Positions 7,777 through 16,909 of a stretch of 51,157 nt of DNA are shown here, piece after piece. The notes under the pieces are model-generated. The model made no database searches. It was not told where the DNA came from and saw only the letters and a list, made by a program, of their open reading frames with translations. Made by a program: the position numbers and the translations under genes. The first letter of the stretch is position 1; each line of letters begins with the position of its first letter. The DNA is taken from assembly GCA_902806175.1 (NCBI GenBank), contig CADCVQ010000139.1, positions 1-51,157 on the forward strand. Direction: 5' to 3'. The DNA comes from an uncultured Solirubrobacteraceae bacterium (lineage in GTDB: Bacteria > Actinomycetota > Thermoleophilia > Solirubrobacterales > Solirubrobacteraceae).

Positions 7777-9095
7777 GATGGCTCGCCCCGCTCGAGCACG
7801 AGCTCGACCTCGGTGCCGCCGCCGCCGGGCGCGGCGTGGATCGCGGCGCGGCCGCCGTGGCGCTCCATCCGCCCGACGATCGACTCGCGCACGCCGCGCC
7901 GGTCGGCCGGCACCGCGGCCGGGTCGAAGCCCGGGCCGCGGTCGCGGACGAAGACCTCGATGCGTTCCTCGCGCGCCTCGGCATAGACGGCGACGGCGCC
8001 GGCGTCGCCGGCGAACTTCGCCGCGTTGAGCATCGCCTCGCGAGCGGCGGCGACGAGCGCCTCGCCGTCGCGGTCCAGCGGCGCGTCGCCGACCGCGACG
8101 ACGTCGATCGCCACGCCGTGTGCCTGCTCGACCTCGTCGGCCGCCGCCTGCAGCGCGGGTGCAAGCCAGCGCCCGCCGTCGGCGCGCGCGGGCGCGCCGT
8201 TCAGCCAGGTGCGCAGCTCGCGCTCCTGGCGGCGCGCGAGCGCGGCCACCTCGCGCGGGTCGTCGGCGCGCTTCTGCATGAGCGCGAGCGTCTGCAGGAC
8301 CGAGTCGTGCAGGTGCGCCGCGACCTCCGCGCGCTCCTGCGAGCGGATCCGCTCGGCGCGCTCGATCGACAGCGACGTCAGCAGTCGCACGAAGAACGGC
8401 GCGAAGATCACGACGAGCGCGATCGCGACGACGAGCGCGGCGAGCGCGACGTCCGACGCCGCTGCGAGCGCGCCGCTGAACTGCAGGAACACGATCGCGG
8501 CGGCGATGACGAGCGTCACGCCGATCCCGATCCGCGAGATGACCGCGGGGCGCGACTCGCGGTCGCCGCCCGACAGCATCGGCGGCGGCGCGATCACGGC
8601 GCCCGCGACGCCCGCGGCGGGCGCCGCCGTCGCGCCGCGCGTATCCGGCCGGCCGACGGACTGGCGCCAGATCAGCGCGCCGCCGGCGGCGACGAGCACG
8701 AGCGGCCAGGTCAGCGCGTCGGAGAACGGCAGGCCGAGCGCGCGAAAGGTGAGCAGGATCGCGACGACGAGCAAGCCCACGCCGGAGCCGACCTCGAGCG
8801 CCGCGCGCCGGTTGCGCGACGTGCGGCGCTCGGCGGAGGCGACGGCCGCAGACGGCTGCGCGCCTGCAACCGGGAGCAGCCACCAGGCGAGCAGGTACGC
8901 GACCAGGCCCAGGCCGCTGGCCAACGTCGTCGCGCCGAAGACGATCCGCACCAGCAGCGGATCGAGGTCGAGGTGCCGGCCGATCCCCTCGCAGACGCCG
9001 GCGACCATCCCGCGCTCGGGATCGCGGCGCAGCTCGCGCAGCGCGGGCGCCCTGTGGCCGGTCGTCTGGGCGGCGATCTGCGGCACGTGGCTCAT
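7773..9095 (-). CDS. PspC-domain sensor histidine kinase (HisKA_3/LiaS-like)
   Basis: The 440-aa product carries an N-terminal PspC domain (about 20-80; MVAGVCEGIGRHLDLDP), about four further membrane helices, then a HisKA_3 dimerisation region with the phospho-acceptor His in AHLHDSVLQTLALM. The ATPase domain shows the N-box EAMLNAAKFA and the G1 box RDRGPGFDP. Expected role: an inner-membrane sensor that phosphorylates the LuxR-type regulator encoded next. Both ends overlap neighbouring genes by ATGA, which points to translational coupling. A PspC domain inside the kinase, matched by a separate PspC protein two genes upstream, suggests the two sense the membrane together. Confidence 0.88.
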   Translation of the reverse strand: MSHVPQIAAQTTGHRAPALRELRRDPERGMVAGVCEGIGRHLDLDPLLVRIVFGATTLASGLGLVAYLLAWWLLPVAGAQPSAAVASAERRTSRNRRAALEVGSGVGLLVVAILLTFRALGLPFSDALTWPLVLVAAGGALIWRQSVGRPDTRGATAAPAAGVAGAVIAPPPMLSGGDRESRPAVISRIGIGVTLVIAAAIVFLQFSGALAAASDVALAALVVAIALVVIFAPFFVRLLTSLSIERAERIRSQERAEVAAHLHDSVLQTLALMQKRADDPREVAALARRQERELRTWLNGAPARADGGRWLAPALQAAADEVEQAHGVAIDVVAVGDAPLDRDGEALVAAAREAMLNAAKFAGDAGAVAVYAEAREERIEVFVRDRGPGFDPAAVPADRRGVRESIVGRMERHGGRAAIHAAPGGGGTEVELVLERGEPS

Positions 9096-9280
9096 TCTCG
9101 CCGGCTCAGGCCGGTCACGAGCAGGATCGTCCCGACGACGGCGCACGCCAGCGGGGCCATCGTTGCGAATGTCAGGCGCAGCGCGCCGCTGCGGTCCAGC
9201 AGCAGCACGAGGCCGAACAGGACGAGGACGACTCCCGCGACCAGCGACAGGCGGTCGATCTGTCCCGCCCGCCGGCGCAT
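9092..9280 (-). CDS. Small two-helix membrane protein in the PspC cassette
   Basis: The 62-aa protein has two hydrophobic helices (LSLVAGVVLVLFGLVLLLD, MAPLACAVVGTILLVTGL) separated by a short basic loop, with a basic N-terminus. The ATG at 9280 overlaps the stop of the PspC/LiaF-like gene (ATGA), and its own stop overlaps the ATG of the kinase (ATGA). This tight coupling argues that it is a real component of the sensory complex. A longer start at 9349 would lie inside the upstream gene. I do not recognise a named family. Confidence 0.7.
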   Translation of the reverse strand: MRRRAGQIDRLSLVAGVVLVLFGLVLLLDRSGALRLTFATMAPLACAVVGTILLVTGLSRRE

Positions 9281-10395
9281 CAGCTCGAGGTCGCGCAGGC
9301 CGAGTTGCGCTCGTCGCTCGTGCGCGCACGGCGCTCGCGGCGCTCCCACGGCGGCCCGCCGCGGTCATGGTCGATCTCGCGGTGGCGGACCTCGAGCAGG
9401 CCGAGCCCGACGTCGCCCTCGATCACGAGCCGCGCGCCTCCCGCGCGGGCGCGGCGCCCGTCCTTCCAGTCGACGTCGATCCCGCCGCTCGTCCGGTCGA
9501 AGACGGCGACGCCGCCCATCCCGATCTCGGCCGAGCTTGCGACGCAGACGCCCTCGGGCACGAGCACGAGCGCGTGGCCGGTGCCGATGCGCACCTTCAG
9601 CGGGTGGTCGCCCGACGGCAGGTCGAGCTCGCGCAGGTCGACGACGAGCTCGCCCGCGCCGAGGCGGTAGCTCTGCTCGAGTTCGGCGATCGTCGCGGGC
9701 CGCTCACGGCGCTCGCCGAAGCCGCCGTCGAGGTCGATCCCGGCTGCGGAGACGAACGCCAGCGGCAGCGCGATCGCGAGCGCCGGCAGGACGAGCCAGC
9801 GCGCGCCGCCGACGAACGCGGCGGCGACGAGGCCGGCGCCGGCCGCGATGACGATCGCGGCGACGACGACGCCGCCGCCCAGGCCGCTGGCGAAGAAGCT
9901 CGCCACCGCCAGCGCGCCGCAGCCGATCAGCAGTCCGATCCCCAGCGCGGCGCGGCGGATGATCGTGCCCGGGCTGCCACTGGGCCGTTCACCCGAGGCC
10001 AGCCACCACACGGCCAGGCCGAGGAGCGCGAGGAAGCCGAGCGGCACGAGCGCGCCGCCGAAGACGAAGCCGAAGCTGCCGAAGACGAGCGCGGCGACGA
10101 TCAGCGCGAGCGCGATGCCGATTGCCGTTGCGCGGTCGCGCGGGGTGGACGGCGCATCGCCACCCTCCTCGTCGAGCGGGACGAGCAGCAGCGCCGCGGC
10201 GTAGACGACGAGGCCCGCGCCGCCGAGCAGGGCGAGCACGACGAAGCCGATCCGCACGAGCGTCGGGTCGATGCCGAAGTAGCGCCCGACCCCGCCGCTG
10301 ACGCCGGCGATCATACGGTCGCGGCTGGAGCGCGTGAGGCGGCGCGGCCCGGGATCGGGCGGCGGCGGGGACGGGGTATCGGGAGGGGTTTGCAT
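9280..10395 (-). CDS. PspC domain protein with LiaF-like C-terminal domain
   Basis: The 371-aa product has a Pro-rich N-terminus, a PspC domain (about 18-78; MIAGVSGGVGRYFGIDPTLV), some five further membrane helices (about 90-235) and a soluble C-terminal beta domain (about 245-360). The end of that domain, EGDVGLGLLEVRH, resembles the LiaF/YvqF (DUF2154-type) domain of cell-wall stress three-component systems. Known LiaF proteins inhibit the LiaS kinase; here the kinase and regulator are encoded directly downstream, so the same role is inferred. It is the first gene of the cassette and is divergent from tilS, with 86 nt between starts. Confidence 0.82.
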   Translation of the reverse strand: MQTPPDTPSPPPPDPGPRRLTRSSRDRMIAGVSGGVGRYFGIDPTLVRIGFVVLALLGGAGLVVYAAALLLVPLDEEGGDAPSTPRDRATAIGIALALIVAALVFGSFGFVFGGALVPLGFLALLGLAVWWLASGERPSGSPGTIIRRAALGIGLLIGCGALAVASFFASGLGGGVVVAAIVIAAGAGLVAAAFVGGARWLVLPALAIALPLAFVSAAGIDLDGGFGERRERPATIAELEQSYRLGAGELVVDLRELDLPSGDHPLKVRIGTGHALVLVPEGVCVASSAEIGMGGVAVFDRTSGGIDVDWKDGRRARAGGARLVIEGDVGLGLLEVRHREIDHDRGGPPWERRERRARTSDERNSACATSS

Positions 10396-10469
10396 GATTG
10401 GCAGTCTCGGGCTGTACGGGGCCCCTGCCTATCGGGAATCATCCCTAGGGAGCGACCCTCGAGTCACCC

Positions 10470-10475
10470 TAGACT
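10470..10475 (+). promoter_or_regulatory. Leaderless-type -10 hexamer TAGACT (tilS)
   Basis: TAGACT ends 6 nt before the ATG at 10482; no Shine-Dalgarno sequence is present. Confidence 0.6.
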
Positions 10476-10481
10476 CGATCC

Positions 10482-11471
10482 ATGGACCTGCTCGAGCGCG
10501 TCCGCGCGACCGGTCTGCTGCCCGCCGCACAACCCGTCGTCGTGCTGCTCTCGGGTGGCCGCGACTCGGTCTGCCTGCTCGACGTCGCGGTGCGGCTCGC
10601 GGGACGGGAGGCGGTCAGCGCGCTGCACGTCAACTACGGCCTGCGCGACGCCGCCGGCGCCGACGAGGACTTCTGCCGCGGGCTGTGCGAGCGGCTCGGC
10701 GTCGCGCTTACGCTCGAGATCGCGGCGCGCCCCGAGGGCGCGGGCAACCTGCAGTCCTGGGCGCGCGACGTACGGCTCGGGGCGGGGGCGCTGCTGGCGC
10801 TCGCCCGCGGCGGGCGGCTGGCGACGGGGCACACCGCAAGCGACCAGGCCGAGACCGTGCTCTACCGTCTGGCGGCCTCGCCGGGACGGCGCGCGCTGCT
10901 GGGGATGTCCGCGCGCGACGGGCTGCTCGTGCGCCCGCTGCTGCAGGTCACGCGCGAGGAGACCGCCGCGCACTGCACGGCGCGCGGCCTGGACTGGCGC
11001 GAGGACGCGTCCAACGACGATCACGCCTACGCGCGCAACCGCGCTCGCGCGGGACTCGTTCCGGCCCTGCGCGAGCTGCATCCGGCGGCGGAGCGCAACG
11101 TCGCGCGTACGGCCGAGCTGCTGCGCGACGAGGCGGCGGTGCTGGAGGAGGTCGTCGACACGGCGCTGGCGGGCCGCGACCACATCGCGGTCGCGCACCT
11201 CGGCGCGCTGCCCCCGGCGCTCGCGCGGCTCGTCGTGCGGCGCCTCGCCGAGGCGGCCGCCGGCGGGCTGTGCGCGCGTGCCGCGGGCCGCCTGGACGAC
11301 ATCCTCGACCTCGGCGACGGCGCGCTGGACCTCGGCGACGGGGCACGCGCGGTCGTCAGCGGCGGGCTGCTGCGCGTCGAGCCGACCCCCCCGGGCCGCT
11401 CGGCGCCGGCAGGCGCGCCGGCCGATCAGCCGCAGTCGCTGTCGCGGTTGCGCGACAGGCACGGCTCGTAG
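10482..11471 (+). CDS. tilS: tRNA(Ile)-lysidine synthase
   Basis: The 329-aa product attaches lysine to C34 of the tRNA-Ile CAU anticodon using ATP, so the tRNA reads AUA. The N-type PP-loop is clear (VVLLSGGRDSVCLL), followed by HVNYGLR, GHTASDQAETVLYRL and the DASNDDHAYARNRAR motif of TilS. At 329 residues it lacks the long C-terminal region of the E. coli enzyme, as in many actinobacteria. It is followed after 13 nt by hpt, the same pair as in Bacillus and many other bacteria. Its ATG follows a TAGACT hexamer, suggesting a leaderless mRNA. Confidence 0.93.
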   Translation: MDLLERVRATGLLPAAQPVVVLLSGGRDSVCLLDVAVRLAGREAVSALHVNYGLRDAAGADEDFCRGLCERLGVALTLEIAARPEGAGNLQSWARDVRLGAGALLALARGGRLATGHTASDQAETVLYRLAASPGRRALLGMSARDGLLVRPLLQVTREETAAHCTARGLDWREDASNDDHAYARNRARAGLVPALRELHPAAERNVARTAELLRDEAAVLEEVVDTALAGRDHIAVAHLGALPPALARLVVRRLAEAAAGGLCARAAGRLDDILDLGDGALDLGDGARAVVSGGLLRVEPTPPGRSAPAGAPADQPQSLSRLRDRHGS

Positions 11472-11474
11472 ACT
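11469..11474 (+). promoter_or_regulatory. Stop codon / -10 dual-use hexamer TAGACT (hpt)
   Basis: The TAG is the tilS stop codon. TAGACT ends 10 nt before the hpt ATG at 11485, which has no Shine-Dalgarno sequence. Confidence 0.5.
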
Positions 11475-11484
11475 CCCGCGTCGC

Positions 11485-12057
11485 ATGCGCGACGCCTCCG
11501 TCGGCGAGATCCTCGTCCAGCCAGATGACCTCGCGCGCCGCGTTCGCGAGCTCGGCAGCCAGATCACGGCGGACTACGAGGGACGCGACCTGCTGCTCGT
11601 CGGCGTCCTCAAGGGCGCGGTCTTCTTCCTGTCAGACCTCATGCGCCACATCGCCGTGCCCTGCGAGCTGGACTTCATGGCGGTCGCGAGCTACGGCTCG
11701 GCGACCGACTCCTCGGGCGTCGTGCGGATCCTCAAGGACCTCGACGTCGCGCTGGAAGGCCGCCATGTGCTGATCGTCGAGGACATCGTCGACTCGGGCC
11801 TGACGCTGCAGTACCTGCTGCGCAACCTCGGGGCGCGCAATCCCGCGTCGATGGAGGTCTGCGCGCTGCTGACAAAGCCCGCCCGCCTGAAGGTCGACCT
11901 CGAGCCGCGCTACGTCGGCTTTGAGATTCCGAACCGCTTCGTCGTCGGCTACGGCCTCGATTACGCCGAGCGCTTCCGCAACCTGCCGTACGTCGCCGTC
12001 CTCGAGACGCAGGCTGAGGTGCCGATACAGGCACCGACGCGCGGCGCGCAGAGCTGA
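11485..12057 (+). CDS. hpt: Hypoxanthine phosphoribosyltransferase
   Basis: The 190-aa cytoplasmic enzyme converts hypoxanthine or guanine plus PRPP to IMP or GMP in purine salvage. The PRPP-binding loop VLIVEDIVDSGLTLQ and the flexible-loop and base-binding motifs (LKGAVFFLSDLMRHI, MAVASYGS, FVVGYGLDYAERFRN) are intact. The ATG follows the tilS stop by 13 nt. The tilS-hpt-ftsH order is conserved widely in bacteria. A TAGACT hexamer overlapping the tilS stop may give it its own leaderless promoter. Confidence 0.95.
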   Translation: MRDASVGEILVQPDDLARRVRELGSQITADYEGRDLLLVGVLKGAVFFLSDLMRHIAVPCELDFMAVASYGSATDSSGVVRILKDLDVALEGRHVLIVEDIVDSGLTLQYLLRNLGARNPASMEVCALLTKPARLKVDLEPRYVGFEIPNRFVVGYGLDYAERFRNLPYVAVLETQAEVPIQAPTRGAQS

Positions 12058-12130
12058 TCCGAATGGCTGGACGCCGACGTACCCCTGCTACGCTGGCACA
12101 TTCCGTGACCGACTGGGTTTCCGCATAAAT

Positions 12131-14101
<1,971 letters not shown>

Positions 14102-14149
14102 CGGCGGGGGCGCCATGGGCGCCACCCGGCTGGTCCCGCCGCGACGACG

Positions 14150-14155
14150 TAGCCT
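14150..14155 (+). promoter_or_regulatory. Leaderless-type -10 hexamer TAGCCT (folP)
   Basis: TAGCCT ends 8 nt before the ATG at 14164; no Shine-Dalgarno sequence is present. Just upstream, 14109-14123 holds a GGCGCC-ATG-GGCGCC repeat that could end ftsH transcripts. Confidence 0.5.
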
Positions 14156-14163
14156 CTGCTCAT

Positions 14164-15012
14164 ATGCGCGCGGACGTTCTCGATCCGGTCGTGATGGGGG
14201 TGGTCAACGTCACGCCCGACTCGTTCTCCGACGGAGGCGCGTGGCTTGATCCGGTGGCGGCCGTGCGCCGCGGGCACGAGCTCGTCGCGCAAGGCGCGGA
14301 CGTACTGGACATCGGCGGCGAATCGACGCGGCCGGGCGCCGACCCGGTGAGCGAGAGCGAGGAGCTGCGCCGCGTCCTGCCGGTGCTCGAAGGGCTCGCG
14401 GGCGCGGGCGCGCGACTCTCGATCGACACCTCGAAGGCCGCGGTCGCGGCCGCAGCCCTCGACGCCGGCGCGACGATCGTCAACGACGTCACCGCGCTGC
14501 GCGGCGATCCGCAGATGGCGCCGCTGGTGGCACGGCGCGGCTGCGAGGTGTGCCTCATGCACATGCTCGGCGAGCCGCGCACGATGCAGTGCGACCCGCG
14601 CTACGGCGATGTCGTCGGCGACGTACGGGTGTTTCTCGCGCAGCGGCTGGCGTTCGCCGTCGAGGCGGGGATCGCCGAGCAGCGCGTCTGGCTGGACCCC
14701 GGTATCGGCTTTGGCAAGACGATCGACCACAACCTCGAGCTGCTCGCGCGGCTGGACGAGATCGTCGCGCTCGGGCGGCCAATCGTCGTCGGCACGTCGC
14801 GCAAGTCGTTTCTCGGCACGATCACCGGGCGTGATGACGCCGGCGATCGCGTGCCGGGGACGATCGCCACGAACGTGCTGGCGCTCGCGCGCGGCGCGCG
14901 CGTCTTTCGCGTCCATGACGTCAAAGAGGCGCGCGATGCCCTGCTCGTGGCGGCTGCTACGTTGCGCGGGCGATGGGCTCCGGCGACGACGACATCGAAG
15001 ACGACGGCCTAG
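14164..15012 (+). CDS. folP: Dihydropteroate synthase
   Basis: The 282-aa enzyme condenses 6-hydroxymethyl-dihydropterin pyrophosphate with p-aminobenzoate in folate synthesis and is the sulfonamide target. Signature motifs are present: GVVNVTPDSFSDGG, DIGGESTRPGA, SIDTSKAAVA, DPGIGFGKT and GTSRKSF. The last 40 nt overlap the start of folB, so folP and folB are probably co-translated. It is the first gene of folP-folB-folK, the same order as sul-folB-folK in Bacillus. Confidence 0.95.
   Translation: MRADVLDPVVMGVVNVTPDSFSDGGAWLDPVAAVRRGHELVAQGADVLDIGGESTRPGADPVSESEELRRVLPVLEGLAGAGARLSIDTSKAAVAAAALDAGATIVNDVTALRGDPQMAPLVARRGCEVCLMHMLGEPRTMQCDPRYGDVVGDVRVFLAQRLAFAVEAGIAEQRVWLDPGIGFGKTIDHNLELLARLDEIVALGRPIVVGTSRKSFLGTITGRDDAGDRVPGTIATNVLALARGARVFRVHDVKEARDALLVAAATLRGRWAPATTTSKTTA
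14958..14963 (+). promoter_or_regulatory. Leaderless-type -10 hexamer TACGTT (folB)
   Basis: TACGTT ends 9 nt before the ATG at 14973 and lies inside the folP coding region. It supports the longer, acidic-N-terminus form of FolB. Confidence 0.35.
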
Positions 15013-15422
15013 ACGACGACTTCGACGACGACGACACCGGGGTGCAGACCGTCGTGACGGTCGAGGTCAATGGCCTCTCGCTGTTCACCCACCACGGCGT
15101 GACGGCGGCTGAGCGCGAGGTCGGCCAGCGGCTGATCCTCGACATCCGGCTCGAGCTCGGCGAGTCCGACGCGACGGTCACCGACCGGCTCGAGGACACC
15201 GTCGACTACGGCCGCGTCTGCGAGGTGGCGGCCCTGGTCGCGACGCAGCGCTCCGACAAGACCCTGGAGCGGCTGTGCGCGGCGATCGCAGACCGGCTGC
15301 TGAGGGACTTCGATGCGCAGTCGGTCTCGGTGAAGGCCTCCAAGCCCGAACCGCCGATCCCGCTGCCCGTGGAGGATGTCTCGGTCGAGGTCTGGCGGGA
15401 GCTGGGGGAGCCGGACGACTGA
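14973..15422 (+). CDS. folB: Dihydroneopterin aldolase
   Basis: The 149-aa enzyme cleaves 7,8-dihydroneopterin to 6-hydroxymethyl-dihydropterin. The FolB core starts near residue 24 (VEVNGLSLFTHHGV) and continues with EREVGQRLILDIRLE, DTVDYGRVCEV, LERLCAAIADRLL and VKASKPEPPIP. About 22 residues in front are extremely acidic, nearly all Asp, Glu and Gly, and are unusual for the family. An alternative GTG at 15042 would remove them. The ATG at 14973 overlaps folP by 40 nt and has a TACGTT hexamer 9 nt upstream, which favours the long form. Confidence 0.92.
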   Translation: MGSGDDDIEDDGLDDDFDDDDTGVQTVVTVEVNGLSLFTHHGVTAAEREVGQRLILDIRLELGESDATVTDRLEDTVDYGRVCEVAALVATQRSDKTLERLCAAIADRLLRDFDAQSVSVKASKPEPPIPLPVEDVSVEVWRELGEPDD

Positions 15423-15461
15423 CGCGGTCGTGCCGCGGCCGGCCTCGTCAGACTGCCGCGC

Positions 15462-15968
15462 ATGCAGGTCGGCTACCTCGGGCTCGGATCGAATGTCGGC
15501 GACCGGCGCGCCAACCTGCAGGCCGCCGTCGACGCGCTGCCGGCGCACGGCGTCGCCGTCCTTGCGAGCTCTTCGACGTATGACAGCGACCCGGTCGGGG
15601 AGATCGTCGAGCAGCCGCAGTTCCTCAACGCATGCCTGCGCGTGCAGACAGAGCTTCATCCCGTGGCCGTGTTGGATGCGTGCAAGGCCGTCGAGCGCGA
15701 GCTCGGCCGCGAGGCATCCGGCCCGCGCCACGGACCACGGCCGATCGACGTCGATCTGCTGCTGCTCGGCGCCGTCGAGCTGCGCTCCGCGCGCCTGACC
15801 CTGCCGCACGAGCAGGTGCTGGCGCGCCGCTTCGTCCTGATCCCGCTGCTCGAGCTCGACTTCGGCCTCACCACGCCCGCGGGCGCCCGCCTTGCCGATG
15901 CGCTCGCCGTACTACCGGTCGACGAGGGCGTGCGGCGGGCCGGGCCGCCGCTAGCCTTGGGCGCGTGA
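15462..15968 (+). CDS. folK: HPPK: 2-amino-4-hydroxy-6-hydroxymethyldihydropteridine diphosphokinase
   Basis: The 168-aa enzyme transfers pyrophosphate from ATP to 6-hydroxymethyl-dihydropterin, making the FolP substrate. Motifs are GYLGLGSNVGDR, FLNACLRV, and the conserved signature GPRHGPRPIDVDLLLLG with the metal-binding Asp pair, then LPHEQVLARRFVLIPL. Its stop overlaps the GTG of the next gene (GTGA). A CAGACT sequence ends 7 nt before the ATG and resembles the leaderless hexamers elsewhere but lacks the first T. Confidence 0.94.
   Translation: MQVGYLGLGSNVGDRRANLQAAVDALPAHGVAVLASSSTYDSDPVGEIVEQPQFLNACLRVQTELHPVAVLDACKAVERELGREASGPRHGPRPIDVDLLLLGAVELRSARLTLPHEQVLARRFVLIPLLELDFGLTTPAGARLADALAVLPVDEGVRRAGPPLALGA
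15952..15957 (+). promoter_or_regulatory. Leaderless-type -10 hexamer TAGCCT
   Basis: TAGCCT lies at the 3' end of folK and ends 7 nt before the GTG at 15965. Confidence 0.45.
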
Positions 15969-16759
15969 GCGGACACGACATCGGCGCGTCGTCAAACGGC
16001 GGCGCCGGCGACGACGGCGCGCGCCGGCGCAGCCCCGCCGAGGAGGCGCGGACGCTCGTCTCCTCGATGACCGTCGGCTACCTCGCGACGGTCGGCGAGG
16101 ACGGCGCCCCGTGGTGTTCGCTCGTCGTCTTCGGGCCGACCTTCGCGGGCAACCCCGTGCTGCTCGTCTCGACGATGGCCGAGCACGGGCGAAACCTCGT
16201 GCACGATCCGCGCGCGAGCCTCGCGCTGAACGATCCCGCGGCAAGCGGCGACCCGCTGGACCGGCCGCGCATCACGCTGGCCGGCCGTGTCGTGCAGCCC
16301 GCGGAGGAGACACGTCAGGAGGCGCTCGACGCGCACGTCGCCGCGATCCCCGGCGCGATGCTCTATGCCGGCTGGGACGACTTCACGCTGTGGGTGCTCG
16401 AGGTGCAGCGCGTGCGCTGGGTCGGCGGGTTCGCCGTCATGGAAACGGTCAGCGCCGAGGACTACCGCGCGGCCGAGCCCGACCCCACACAGCCGGTGGC
16501 GGCGAAGTCGGTCGCGCACCTCAACAAGGACCACCGCGACGCGCTGCTGGCGATCGCTCGCGAGCTGGGCGGCACGCGCGGGGCCGTCGCCGCGGTCTGC
16601 ACCGGCATCGACCGCTACGGGATCGACCTCAGCTGCACGGGCGCGGGACAGTCCGCCGCCGCGCGCGTGTCCTTCGACGAGCCGCTGCAGAAGGCCGCCG
16701 ACGTGCGCCCCGCGACCGTAGCGCTCGCCAAGCGGGCGCGCGAGCTGCAGGGCGGCTGA
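15965..16759 (+). CDS. Pyridoxamine 5'-phosphate oxidase-like protein with DUF2470 (HugZ-like)
   Basis: The 264-aa product has an N-terminal split-barrel flavin/heme-binding PNPOx-like domain (about 25-170; VGYLATVGEDGAPWCSLVVF, LVSTMAEHGRNL) and a C-terminal DUF2470 domain (about 180-260) with the HLNKDH motif. This two-domain layout is that of HugZ-type heme-utilisation proteins and related flavoproteins of unknown substrate. It is cytoplasmic, with no signal. The GTG overlaps the folK stop. Whether it degrades heme cannot be told from the sequence. Confidence 0.82.
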   Translation: MSGHDIGASSNGGAGDDGARRRSPAEEARTLVSSMTVGYLATVGEDGAPWCSLVVFGPTFAGNPVLLVSTMAEHGRNLVHDPRASLALNDPAASGDPLDRPRITLAGRVVQPAEETRQEALDAHVAAIPGAMLYAGWDDFTLWVLEVQRVRWVGGFAVMETVSAEDYRAAEPDPTQPVAAKSVAHLNKDHRDALLAIARELGGTRGAVAAVCTGIDRYGIDLSCTGAGQSAAARVSFDEPLQKAADVRPATVALAKRARELQGG

Positions 16760-16835
16760 GGCCGTCGACGACGCAAGGCCCGGCGCAGACCACCCGTTGA
16801 TGGTCGATACTGCTCTTATAGGTGCGTCGAGCACG

Positions 16836-16841
16836 TAGTGT
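16836..16841 (+). promoter_or_regulatory. Candidate -10 (TAGTGT) of the PD40 gene
   Basis: TAGTGT lies in the 150-nt gap before the gene and would leave a leader of about 60 nt carrying the AGGAGG site. No clear -35 is seen. Confidence 0.3.
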
Positions 16842-16909
16842 GGCTCGTCGCCGCCGCCCCGGATTGGGACCTGGCGAGACCGTCGGCAATTTCAGCAGGA
16901 GGAAATGTT

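Noticed and set aside
7836-9851. 671-residue plus-strand frame antisense to the kinase cassette
   Set aside because: Low-complexity Arg/Asp/Gln sequence; the minus strand has clear kinase, PspC and regulator motifs.
8026-11484. Plus-strand frame running through the PspC genes into hpt
   Set aside because: Only its last 190 codons (from 11485) are Hpt; the rest is antisense or out-of-frame sequence that happens to lack stops at high GC.
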